Source: Scortum barcoo (Eukaryota > Chordata > Actinopteri > Centrarchiformes > Terapontidae). From it: a stretch of DNA of 64,000 nt. Positions 26,934 through 45,670 of the stretch are shown here, one piece after another. Location of the stretch: contig CM041546.1 of assembly GCA_023238725.1 (NCBI GenBank), positions 20,713,085 to 20,777,084 of the forward strand. The letters run 5' to 3'. A model generated the notes under the pieces. It was not told the origin of the DNA. It saw only the letters and a program-made list of their open reading frames with translations, and searched no databases. Within the stretch, counting starts at the first letter, position 1, and every line of letters starts with the position of its first letter. The position numbers and the translations under genes are program-made.

Positions 26934-26939
26934 TTTATT
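26934..26939 (-). promoter_or_regulatory. Candidate sdha polyadenylation signal
   Basis: TTTATT on the + strand is AATAAA in the sdha direction, about 1.14 kb beyond the sdha stop codon. That implies a long but plausible 3' UTR. Other weaker signals may be used. Confidence 0.5.
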
Positions 26940-28076
26940 CAACATATGAAAATAAGTACAAATGGCAAAACTAGAAGAAAATTAACTCAAACAGGCAAAT
27001 AAATTAAGTCACCCTTTCAACAATTCAGTACAAGAAACACGGCATGTGAATTTGTTCAATAAATCCGAGTACATCTTTCAAAGTCATTTCTGGAGTTGCA
27101 GAAACTGCAGGAAGTTCCAGATAAATGTGGATTTCCCATCAGTTCTACAGGACACACAGCATTGTTCTAATAGAAACCTCACTTATCACAGCTGTCCTTG
27201 AAGCATTCACTGCTGGCACTGATGTTGGTGCACATAACTTCACTCATTAAGCAATCGAAAAAGCTCCAACGGCTACGTCACCTGTCCTTACTGGAATCTA
27301 TCCTCAGGTTTTCATGTTTTCAGACAAAGCAACAGCAATGCCAGCACGCACAAAGAAGCCATTGTTCCAGCTGATGAGACACCGCAATGTGGTTAAATAG
27401 ATACACGAATCAAGCTCCTACATTCGGTTAACATTAAGAGTGAATTTCTGTAGATAGATGGCTTTAGCTCAATTAAGTCTGTCAGATATCTACTGATTGT
27501 GAGCTAGATGAAGATGCACTTAATAATAATTTAGACCATACGCATGAAATCTCACAAGAAGTATATACTGTCCAAGACTGAAGGCCATCGTGAGTGAGAA
27601 AAGACTACCTTGCCAAACTTCAACAAGTATAGCTTGTAGTATAGCTTGCCATGTTTATTGTACATTTATGTAATATTTACATACTTAAAACTTCCCCCTG
27701 CGGCTTCAGACGGCAACATGTGCATTTCAAGTTACAATCATTTCCACAATCTCTTCACTTCAGAAAGCCAACGGAGAGAAGTTCTAATTAAAGAAGCATT
27801 TAATGTAATGCAAGACAAGGAATTGAGTATGGTATCATCACAAAAGCAAAGCTTAAGTGGTACAACATATGTTAACTGTACTCCTTTCTTTTTTGTTCTT
27901 CAGCAAGAGCCTGAACACACACGTGAAGGAGAGGAGTAGGAAGGTGACACAGATGGATGGAGTTTAAAGACAAGACAGTTTTGTGTTTAACTCTTCCACA
28001 TGGGTACACGTGTGCAAGTATATATTGTAGCAAAATGTTGTTGGGGGGCGGGGGGGCATGAGGAGAGGAGATCTTC

Positions 28077-35454
<7,378 letters not shown>

Positions 35455-36439
35455 GTTGTCAGAAGGAGCTTCAGAGCCGCCGTGCGGAGCCTCACTTATG
35501 CTGTAGCAACGGGCCAAACCACTCCCACAAAACGGGGGTGTCGATCATCTTGCATCTAAATGTTAATCTTGTAAAGCACCTATTTACGTGCTTTAACGGG
35601 AAAACAGCTTTACTAATTTATGTTTTAATCAAAATTAAATACACATGGATTTGAACTATAACACATAAAGGAGCTTTCATATGACTGAGTGCCTGTGAGT
35701 TACCCCCGCTCGGCGTAGATGGACTGCTAAAGCGTAAAAATTGTATAACCGGGGTGTGCAGGAACAAATGTATAAGTGACCTAGTCTTTTCATTCAAGGT
35801 GAGATGCAGCACCGTTTATTTAATAGACCTACACCGACATATAGTCGGACTTACAAAGCTATCATTCACTGCGAAATGTCTGTACGAAATACTCTCGAGC
35901 CTGAGCCGGCGAGCTAAAACGTCAGCTAGCATGTTAGCCTTGTTTGTGGTGGTTAGCTGTCAAAGTTGAAGTCATGTCAGACTGGTGTTCCTGTCTCTGC
36001 ATGTTTTGGTCAGCACTAACAAGCTAATGGACTTTCTGGATGTAGCGCTTATTTTGCAAAACCATCTCACGAATGCTGCACATAATATTCACGCATGTTG
36101 GGGGTGTTTTTTTTGTAGCTTAATAGTTATATTAAAGCTATTTACTGTAAGCTGCAAAACGAATGGGCCCTCGGAGCTTTTTCACTGTGTATTGCAACAA
36201 GAGACTTCACAATTAAATTCATAACTATATGGTCGTGTCTGTATGTTTACTTTGCAATTATCTTCAAAATTACGTGCTCCTGTGTGTATGTTTACTGCAG
36301 CTGCAGGAACCCAGCAAGTTCCTGCAGTATCAGAGGTGTTGGTGAAAACACGCCTCCCCCTCTCATGTCTTCCATCTGAAGGCCTCAAGTCATCACTGTT
36401 GTTTTGGTCTGGCCCCCTGTTTGTGTGACAGCAGGCTCC
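35455..36439. promoter_or_regulatory. Divergent intergenic region between sdha and ccdc127
   Basis: The 985 bp between the two start codons must contain both promoters and 5' UTRs. No TATA box is obvious near either start. The segment 36285-36335 just upstream of ccdc127 contains TTTACTGCAG and is matched in the tandem units near 42049-42105, so it belongs to the ancestral duplicated block. Confidence 0.6.
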
Positions 36440-38183
36440 ATGAACAACTTGAATGACCCCCCCAGGTGGAACATCCAACCAGACCCCAGAGGGAGGGGGG
36501 CGGGGGCCGGTGATGGGAACCAATGGAACTATGCCCTGCTGGTACCCATGCTGGGCCTGGCTGCGTTTCGTAAGTTACACAAGGAGAGATGTGTCTGGGA
36601 GGGTTTTTGAGGATGAGATAACAGAAGGAAGCAAAGGAAGCTGAGTTAGTGTGAGATCTGCTTTTCACCTTTGTAAGGGTAGATCTAAGTGTTTTTTTGC
36701 TGCAGCTTTTTTTTCCGACAAAGTGCTCACACTCACCACACAGTAAACATGTGTCACAACCTTTGACTTCAGTGGGGTGATGTAGGACAACATTTTTTCT
36801 CACCGGTTGCCTTGGTGAATTGCAATATCAGAGCTCCACTGATGATGGCTTTTTAATAGCCATCAGGTATGCCTTTAACTCAGAGTGAACACAGATCAGC
36901 TGTTCTGGAACTGGAAAACTCCAAAGAAAAAGTTTCCCATCCCTCAGTGTTCATCAGCTCAGAGTTTGTGAAACCTGCTTTCTGAAACAGACCCTTGACT
37001 AAGGATTAAATACAAATCTTTTGCAATATGACAAAAAAATAGAATATTTCAAAATTTGTAAAGATTTTTGTAATATACATCTGTACTCACCGAGTTTAAT
37101 TTCAGATGACAGTTAGAACTTAATCAAATACAGTCTAGACAGTATGTTTTAGCTCTGTCAGTAAAAGGTTTACAGATGGTCTGCATCAGATCTCCACTAG
37201 ACTAGAGTGAGTTTTTATTAGTCCTGATGGTCTTCTGTCTCTTTTTCAAATGCAGGCTCATTTCTGTCTCTGTGCACTATCACATTAACGTTTCTAACTG
37301 GGAAGCAAGCAGGTGCATTCAGTTGTTTGAGAAAAAAGTGCTTTAGTTTAGTTAGAGATCTTCTCTATCCTGTGTCTTGTTTCCCACCCCCTTTTAGGTT
37401 GGATCTGGACCAGGGAGTCTCAAAGGGAGATCCAGAAGGTGAAAGCCCAGTATGACAAGGATGTGTCTACAATAAAAACCGAGATGGAGGCACGGTACCG
37501 GGAGACGCTGACAGAGAGGCGCAGGGCAGCGGCTACGCTGGAGCTGGAGCTGGAGAAGGAGAGGCAGAGGGTCAGAGGCTACAAGCAGGCCTTGATCTCA
37601 CAGAGCCAGCAGCTGATGGAAGAACGCAAGCAGCTACAGCAGGTAAAGTCTCATCTTGTTCCCACTTTGACTGGCTATCAAGTTCTGCTCTTGTGCATGT
37701 TTCTTTCTAACCTTTTAACATTTTCTCCCTTCCAAGGAGCATGAGGCCTTGGAGGTAGAGAAGCAAAGGCTGGTAACGTCTGGCGCTGCAGGGGCTGTGC
37801 TGCACCATGCCCTGCAACGAGAGAACAGCTGGTACCAGCGAGCCACCGCCACTCTGAAGGAGTTAGAGGCTCAGCTTGTGGAGCGGCAGAATGCGTACTG
37901 TTCCCTCATCCAACCTCGAGATCAACGGCTGGAGATGGAGAAGAACATGCTGCTTAAGGTTGTCAAAGACCCCATCGGGGCAGAACTGGATCTAGAGTCT
38001 GACCTGAAGGATATTTTTAAGAAAGATAAGCACTGTGCGGACATGCTCAACATGGACAAGAGAAAGAATGGAAGCCTCATGTGGGTGTACCTCAAGTACT
38101 GGCAGCTGCAGGTCACTGTCCAGAAACACAAGAGAGCCGAAGAAGCCATATTAGGAGGGAAAATCCAGTCTCACACAGAGTGA
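36440..38183 (+). CDS. ccdc127: Coiled-coil domain-containing protein 127
   Basis: The three coding exons are 36440-36569, 37398-37642 and 37737-38183, with GT/AG borders and consistent phases, giving 273 aa (human about 260). The N-terminus MNNLNDPPRWNI and the following WNYALLVPMLGLAAFRWIW are near-identical to vertebrate CCDC127. The latter is hydrophobic at about residues 29-48 and may insert in or bind a membrane. Residues of roughly 50-170 are rich in Glu, Lys, Arg and Gln in coiled-coil spacing. The C-terminal part contains NAYCSLIQPRDQRLEMEK and GSLMWVYLKYWQLQV, also conserved. Molecular function is poorly defined in the family. The start ATG fits the conserved N-terminus. Synteny next to sdha supports orthology. 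Two truncated relatives lie downstream. Confidence 0.96.
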
Positions 38184-39553
38184 CAACAGATAAACACTAG
38201 CTGGTCATTTTTCATTTGACTTTGAAGAATGTTGAAAATATGTGGATCAGGGATGGAAAATGCATGTACTTTACACTCTGTATTATTACTTAAAATGGAT
38301 GTTATGGAAACACACAAGAGATAGGCTCAAGATAATGTTCCACATCTGAAAGTTCCTCCCTTGATATCAGAGTTTTGAAAAGAAGGGATATCCAGTCAGA
38401 TTTTGAACATGCTGAAATACAATGTTGCCATAACTTCAGAAGCCCCAATTGATACGCCATCCATCCATCTTCTAAACCTGCTTATCCTGAGCACACACAG
38501 GGTCGCAGGGGTGCTGGAGCCTGTCCCAGCTATCTTGGGCGACCAATCGATACTCATTAGCTTTAAAACAACAGTGTGAAAATGTATATTAATGAAAATG
38601 CACTAGGATCATTCAGGTGATGTCCATGTTGGATACATAACCAATGCGAAATACATTGGTGTATTTTCTCCCCATTTAGTCCCCTTGAAGGTTGATTTAA
38701 CTCACATGCTCTGAGTGCCATGAATTACTACAGTAGGTGCATTTATTGTATGTCTGAAAATGTTTGCTCCTCCATCTCAGATAAGAATTTAGGACTCCCA
38801 TTAATTGTGTTAATACACGCATATCATCAAGAAAACAATCACAATTAAGAAGTACAGTGTTGAATAAAAATAGCCAGAAATCATGAACAAGTTGACAAGA
38901 AGATTTTGATGGAAAACTAATTGAAGTCTTTCTGTGGAGTGTGTTGGTACCATGTGTTAATATGTGAATGGAATATTGTGGGAGATATTTAACATCTGTA
39001 GGACTTTATTTATTTTTACCAACACTTCTGTCCATAACCTGGGGTTTTCTTCCATCTACCACATCTTTCTTCACTCTATGAGTCAGTAGAATAGTGCGTC
39101 TGTTCGTGATCGCTGGTTTTAAATTCCTGGTCTCCACTGCAGGTTTGTGTTAGCTTTTTAACTTATCAGGAAGACAGGACACACATGGTGCATTTGAATC
39201 TGAATAAGGAAACAAAGTAGTGCTCAGTACTGCAACATCTCACCACAATACTGCAACAAAAAAGTCAGACCTTTTACTTCACGCTGTACCCTTATGATGA
39301 AGAATTAACTAACGCTGCAGCACCTTCATAAGGTTACCAACCCTCTTTACACTGTTAGGATCTTTGACCACAACTTGGTGAGTAATTGCTGTGAAATCCT
39401 TCTAATAAACATTTGCTTTTAGAACTTCATTTCCAGGCTCATTTTCTCCTGAGAATCTCCAAAGAACTGTTCGAATTTACCAACGTCTAATCTCTGCTCA
39501 CTGATGGTCCCCTTACAATACTGTTGTTTTACCACAGGGGGGTGCTGCCACTG
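38184..39553. other. ccdc127 3' UTR and flank, homologous to the tandem-unit ends
   Basis: AATAAA at 38863 is a likely polyadenylation signal. Bases of about 38975-39553 match the ends of both tandem units (45725-46336 and 52522-53133) at high identity, ending abruptly after GCTGCCACTG. This flank is the homology through which the tandem duplication appears to have arisen. A (CATC)n-headed dispersed repeat sits near 38458-38550. Confidence 0.85.
38458..38550. repeat. (CATC)n-headed teleost repeat
   Basis: CATCCATCCATC is followed by a segment containing CAGGGTCGCAGGGGTGCTGG and AGCCTGTCCCAGCTATC. It is the same family as the fragment at 11488-11640. Confidence 0.6.
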
Positions 39554-41122
39554 AATTTATTGTTTTTATTAAACTTTATTCAACAATTTACTGGCAAAAA
39601 TGAAAATATGACATTAAATGTCTTCAGTATAAGTAGGTATTAGAATATCAACCAGAGGTGATGAAACAACATGATATAACACAAATATGTCAGTATAGTT
39701 GGTTTGAATGCCATTAGTAATAATATTAAAATAAAATCTTCTGATAATATCAAAGTAAAATCACTGAAAATGAGTAAATAACTAAAAGTAATTAATTAGC
39801 ACATTATATTATAGTAAATACAGTATAATTATTTTGAGATCTTCATGTCAATTATTTCTGCTGTATTGAAAATGACACTAACTCACCTTAATGCTAACAT
39901 CTACACTGCTGCCACCTTTCCTGGAAAAAGAGTTAAATCTTGCCTGCTTCACCCAAAAGAGAAGAGAGAGAGATGTTTACCTGCAATCTAAAATGATCCT
40001 AACTACGTATTATAAAAATGTAGTTGAATGAAAATGTAAAAAATAGTTGCATGGTGTGTCTGTACACCTGTACAGTCTAATGAAAAACAACAGTTCTGCC
40101 ATGATACTTTTTATGAAGTTTTTTTTTTCTTTTAGCATTGGGATCAGTGAAGATATTGCACTGGACTGAATTACATTTAGAGGCGTTTCTGTGGCTGGGA
40201 CTGGGGGCCAAGTCTAAGGCCATGTAGTGGCCAGAAAGGGAATTAAAGAGTATGGGGAGGTGGAGGAAAATGTAGATGGAGGAAGGACAGAGATGCAAAC
40301 TGTGACAGCATGATTATGATGTAAGGACAACTTGGGCTGAATGACTTTATTATTTTTTAAAATTGAACAAAACAGAACTTTATTTCCACACAATCTCAAA
40401 TTCAAGTAAAATACTTTGAGTGCTCAACATTAGTCCAGTTCATGACCTGTGTAATATGCCGTGTTTATTTCTAAAAATATGTTTCCTTTTCACCATCTAT
40501 TTATTTTGTCCTGGTTCATCACCAGGTCTCTCTCAGTCATATTATGGAGCTTTGTGTTTTGAGTGTTTGACATTAAGACAGACGGATACATTGCTCTTTG
40601 CAGACAACACAGACTTTTTGAAAAGACATTTATAAACTGAAATCCCTAACTGATGCAATTGAAATTTGACAAGACAACACAGGATGACAGAGATGCTGAA
40701 GGCTTGTGACATAAACTTGTGGTTATTTTTAAAACCCCAAAATCTTTGGGGGTTTGGGGAAAACATTCAGGGCTGGGGCCCAAGGAGCCAATCCCTGCAG
40801 CATCCTGGGTTGGTTAACATGTTTTTTCTTCTTGTATATGAGATAGTGTATGCTGATAAATTATTAGATCCTCCTTAGGAGTAGAAATCAGAGTTAGGGT
40901 TGGATTCCTGAAATACCTCTGAATTACCTCTAGGACATTAAAGCAACTAGGGACAATATTAGAACAGAACTGAGAAACCTTGAAAATACATACATACATA
41001 GAAGATACAAACATAGAAGAACAGAAACAAAGCAGGAGAGAGCAAAAAGATTGGAACAAGAGAACAGAGCATCGTATGAACTTGAAACAGAAACTGTTCG
41101 TATGAGGGGTACCATTAACTTA

Positions 41123-42025
41123 ACAAGATAAGATCTTTTATTGATCCCACGGTGGGGAAATTCCACTGTTACAGCAGCTCAAACACAAAGTAAAAGAGAC
41201 ATTAAATAATAGACAAAAAACACACAAAGACACAAAAACAGCCTCACCCAGTTAGATGTGCAGTGGTGAGGTGTTATTGCACAGGTGAATATGGATATGT
41301 AGAAGATATGAATTAACCGTATAGTAAATGAGTGGAATGAAAAAAGACCATAAAGTGCATCGCTAGGATGTCAGTAAACATCAGTAAACATCAGTGCAAT
41401 GATGAAACATCAGTAAACATCAGTCCTACTGTGGTATGGAAGTGTTTGTTACAATGACAAAGATTCATAGAGCAGCATTGAACAGCCTGATGATATTTGG
41501 GATGAAGGACCTGCATGAGTCTGTTACTGAAGGAGCTGCTTAAGGCCCCCACAGTCTTGATGCAGAGGGTGGGAGGTGTTGTCCATGATGGTGGACAGTT
41601 TGGCCAGAGCCCTCCTCTCCCCCATCACCTCGATGGAGTCCAGGGGGCAGCCACAGACTGAGCTGGCTCTTTTAATCAGTCTGTCGAGCCTCTTCTTGTC
41701 CCGCTCAGAACACCCCCTCCCCAGCAGACCACTGCATAGGAGACCACAGATGCCACCACAGTCTCATAAAAAGTCCTCAGCAGTGGCCTGCACACACCAA
41801 AAGATCCCAGCCTCCTCAGCATGTAAAGACGACTCTGACCCTTCTTGTAGAGCGAGTCAGTGTTGTCAGTCCAGTCCAGTTTGTTATTTAAGTGAACACC
41901 CAGATACTTGTTTGTCCTCACTCTCTCGATGTCAAGTCCCTGGATGTTCACTAGGTGCAATGTTAGATGAGGGTTTCCTGCTGAAGTCGATCACCATCTC
42001 CTTTGTCTTGCTGGCATTAACAATG
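41123..42025 (-). mobile_element. L2/CR1-like LINE 3' fragment (unit A)
   Basis: The - strand encodes NIQGLDIERVRTNKYLGVHL, then SLYKKGQSRLYMLRRLGSFG and VVASVVSYAVVCWGGG, the C-terminal region of fish LINE reverse transcriptases. It breaks by frameshift near 41710. The low-coordinate end is the element 3' tail (AATAAAAGATCTTATC in element orientation). The element is 5' truncated. Confidence 0.8.
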
Positions 42026-42302
42026 TCATGTAATCTCATCTTAACTGCTTTTACATTTACTGTAGCTAGTGGTACTCAGCAAGGTACTGCAGTATTAGTG
42101 GTATAAGCGTTAGTTTGTGTTGCTACATTTTGTTAGGAGAGCACCAAGGCCAAGAGTGCATTCTGTCAGGGATCTCCAACTGAGCAGAAAAGGCCTGGAG
42201 ATACGGTTAGCTGGTGAAAGATGTATGCTATTTTAACTTTGCATGTGTTTCAAAAGTGAAAGAAAAAACTGCATGTGCAACCAGTGAGAATCTTTTAGAC
42301 CT

Positions 42303-43060
42303 GATCACGTACACTCACCAAACATCAGAATGTGGAAGAAAAGTGATTTAAGTAACTTTGAACATGGAGTGGTTGTTGGCACCATGTGCTCTGGTTTGAG
42401 TATTTAAGAAATGGTTGACCTACTGGGATTTCCATGCGCCACAATCTCTAAGGTTTACAGGGACTGGAGAAAAGAAAGTATACAGCGAGGGGCAGATCTC
42501 TGGGTGAAAATGCCTCATTGATGGCAGAGATCAGAGAACTGTTTGGTTCGAGAGGATAGAAGGGAAACCATAACTCAAACAACCACTAGTTACAACCAAG
42601 GTATGTATCTCTGAATGCACATGTCAAACTTGGAAGCAACACCCACACTGGGTGTTAGTAAAGCAAAGAGCAGGAAACTGAGGCTACAGTGGACATAGGC
42701 TCACCAAAATCTGGCAACATAAGATTGGAAAAACATTGCCTGGTCTGAGTCTCGATTTCTGCAGCAACATTCAGATGGCAGAGTTTGAATTTGGCGAAAA
42801 CAACACAAAAGCATGGATCAGTCTTGTCTTGTATCAATGATTCAGGCTGACGGTGGTGGTATACTAGTGTGGGTAATGGATATTTGGTACACTGGGGTCC
42901 CTTAGTACCAATTGCGCTGTTTAAACACCACAGCCCTTCATGACCACAGTGTACCTATCCTCTAATAACTGCTCCCAGCAACATAACATGGCTTGTCACA
43001 AAGCTCAAATCATGACAGACTGGTCTTTTGTACATGATGTGACTCATATCAAATCACTGT
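42303..43060 (+). mobile_element. Tc1/mariner-like transposase fossil (unit A)
   Basis: The + strand carries the recognisable backbone of a common fish Tc1-like transposase gene: GATTTAAGTAACTTTGAACA, CTACTGGGATTTCCATGCGC, CTAAGGTTTACAGGGACTGG, CCTTAGTACCAATTGCGC and CACAAAGCTCAAATCATGAC. It has many stops and deletions. The downstream third and both inverted repeats are not evident, so it is dead. Confidence 0.8.
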
Positions 43061-43332
43061 GCTTATGCAGAACATTCATCTTCTGCAAATGCACTCTGTG
43101 TGCAACAAGAAACCTGTTTGATTGAGTTGATCATGTACATCATGCATGTTTAACCAATGATAAGTTTTGGTGTTGTGTTTTTACAATAAGAATCTAATGA
43201 TCTGCCCCAGTTGCCACTCCTTAGCTCTGACTTTGTAAGAGAGAGAAGCAATACTAAGAGATTTTTTAAAGAGACTTTTTGCTTTTTGAATCCTTCATTC
43301 CAGTCAGCCAAGGCTTCGGTAAGGCCCTTGTA

Positions 43333-43365
43333 TATTATTATTATTATTTTTATTATTATTATTAT

Positions 43366-43396
<31 letters not shown>
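43333..43396. repeat. (TTA)n(GTA)n microsatellite (unit A)
   Basis: A run of TTA units changes to GTA units. The matching tract in unit B (50121-50193) is longer, a real difference between the two units. Confidence 0.95.
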
Positions 43397-44251
43397 TTTC
43401 CACAAGTAACTAAATACACCTGGATAGCAAAGCTTTTTTGGCCCCAACTACTTGGCCAGCTTTACTTTGACAATTTAAAGTGTGTTGATTGATTCAAACA
43501 AATGCATGCATTGTGGAAGATGCACAAAATCGTTCCACCTTAAAAGTTGCCGATAGTTTGCAGCAGGTCAGACTGGGCTGTCTGCCTGAACAGCCCTGAC
43601 TACTTTTAAGAGAACTGTCTAAATGGAAATGCAAAATGAAAGCACTGCATTCACAAAATTAGATGCCTTATCTTCTAATTAGAAGATCGGCATTTTATAA
43701 ATATGAGAAAAGTTAAGTTTACTTAGCTTAGTTATCAATTGTAGTGAACATAAGCTGCAGGATAAGACAGTGGGCAATGTTGACTCTGTCGCATTTGATC
43801 TGCTTTTATTTCCTCCTTAGTATGAGACACTAGGAAATATTAATGTTGCTTACTGTGAATGGCATTAATATGAGTATATCAACAGTACAGATGTCAAGGC
43901 ATCTCAAGTTCTTGGGATTATTCAGAAAAAAGCCCAGAAAGCCCAGTCTGACCTGTTGGAAATATTCTTTTCCTGCAGGAGTAGGAGTATTTTCATACCA
44001 GTACACACTGAAAGAGTTAAGTAGTAACTCAGATTCAGACAGCACTTATGAATGATTAAACTGCACTAAACCACTAGCATTGGGACTTTACTGGACCATG
44101 GCTTAGGCTCCTAAACAGTATCTAGATTGACTCTTGCATTAGATTCTGGAGTCTATCACAACTGGTTTACAGTTTGAACACGTGTACTTTTAAAGGCCTC
44201 AGTTATGACTGATATCTTGCTTTTCCGTGTGTTTATGTCATAGCAATCACC

Positions 44252-45173
44252 ATGAACAACTTGAATAGTCTGGCGGGGATTGGCGATAGGGACCCATGGA
44301 AATACGCCCTGTTGGTCCCTATGCTGGCAGTGGGTGCATATCGTAAGTTACACGAGTAGACTCTTGCATGTACAGTCTTCACCGACCTAAGTCTGTCTCT
44401 TTTTCTTAAGAATGACAAGTAAGATTGTAGAAATGTACAGCATCTAGAAAAACACCAGACCAAGGATTTAATACCACCTCCTCTGCGGGATAGTGACAAA
44501 ATATAAACACATTTCAATGTTTGAAAAAAAAAAAGATTAATATATATCTATGTACTCATTTAGTTTGATTTTAGTGACGATTTGATGAAATATGGTCTAG
44601 AAAGTTTTAACAGAGAGAGTACAAAGGTTTACAGACTAGAGGGAGTTTTCAGTCTCTTTTTCAAATGCAGGCTCATTTTTGTCTCTGTGTGCTGTAATTA
44701 TCACATTCACTTTTCTAACTGGAAGACAAACGGGTGCATTTAGTTGTTGTTGAAAAAAGTCGTTAAAGACCACAATATTACAATATTTCCCACCCCCTTT
44801 CAGGTTGGATCTGGAAATGGGAGTGTCAGAGGGAGATCCAGAAGATCAAAGCCCAGTGTGATGAGGAGAAAAGTGAGATGGAGGCACAGCACCTGAAGGC
44901 AATGGCTACACTACAGCTGGAGCTGGATAAGGAGAGGCTGAGGCTAAAGGAACGGATGCAACTAGAGCAGGTAAAATGTCATCTTGCTCCCACTTATATT
45001 GGTTTTCCATTTCTGCTATTGTGCATGTTTCCCTTCTAACCTTCTAATATTTTCTCTCTTGCAATAAGTGTAAGAACTTGGTCACTGTCTGTCACTGTCC
45101 TGATGGAGCGAGAGAAACACAAGCCAGCCAAAGAAGCCATATCAGAGGGAAAATCCAGCCTCACAGAGAGTGA
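44252..45173 (+). pseudogene. Truncated ccdc127 paralogue (unit A)
   Basis: The three segments correspond to the ccdc127 exons: 44252-44342, 44804-44970 and 45069-45173, with GT/AG borders and homologous introns, so this is a DNA duplication and not a retrocopy. Exon 1 keeps MNNLN and YALLVPML. Exon 2 keeps RWIW and EIQKIKAQ but is 78 nt shorter than in the intact gene. Exon 3 has lost most of its length and reads CKNLVTV. It then shifts frame through a 22-nt net insertion, stopping at TGA after a predicted total of 120 residues. The conserved C-terminal half of CCDC127 is absent. The reading frame is nevertheless open, so expression of a short coiled-coil protein cannot be excluded. Confidence 0.85.
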
Positions 45174-45308
45174 CAACAGATAAACACAAGCTGGTGATTT
45201 TTTATTTGATTTTGAAGAATGTTGAAATGATGTGGAGCAGGAATGGAAAATATTGGTATATTTGTATATTGTTGAATAAAAACAGCCAGGAATCATAAAC
45301 AAGTTGTG

Positions 45309-45670
45309 AAGAGTGACCTTTTGCGGTCAAGGCCCCTCAGCTCTGGAACTCCCTGCCTGAGGATCTGAGGTTTACAGAGTCAGTGACATCTTTTAAACCA
45401 TTTGTCAGACATTAAAAAAGTCTTTCATTAATGCTACCACATCTCTATTTTATTTCCAACATGTCTTATATGTGTTATTATTATCAGTGGTGTTCTTATC
45501 TTCATTATTGTGTATTTTATTCCTTTTTATTTGTGTGTTTTCTTTAAGTGCCTGATTTAATTTTCTTCCATCTTGTAATGTTTGAATCCTGTCTCAACCA
45601 TGTAAAGCACTTTGCAACTCTGTTTTGAAAAGTGTTGTACAAATAAAGTTCATTATCATTATTACTTTAT
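45309..45670 (+). mobile_element. LINE 3' end inserted in the paralogue 3' flank (unit A)
   Basis: The segment starts with an ORF-like stretch CAGCTCTGGAACTCCCTGCC and ends GTACAAATAAAGTTCATTAT with ATT repeats, a typical 3' end of a fish L2-like LINE. At the intact ccdc127 locus the flanks are directly joined (AACAAGTTG next to AAGAAGATTTTGATGG near 38890), which defines the insertion. Confidence 0.75.

Noticed and set aside
40420..40640. Frame with LLFADNTDF resembling the FADD box of reverse transcriptases
   Set aside because: Only one short motif is seen without neighbouring RT blocks, and the frame ends at once. It is possibly a decayed LINE but the evidence is too weak. It is repeated in unit B only because of the duplication.
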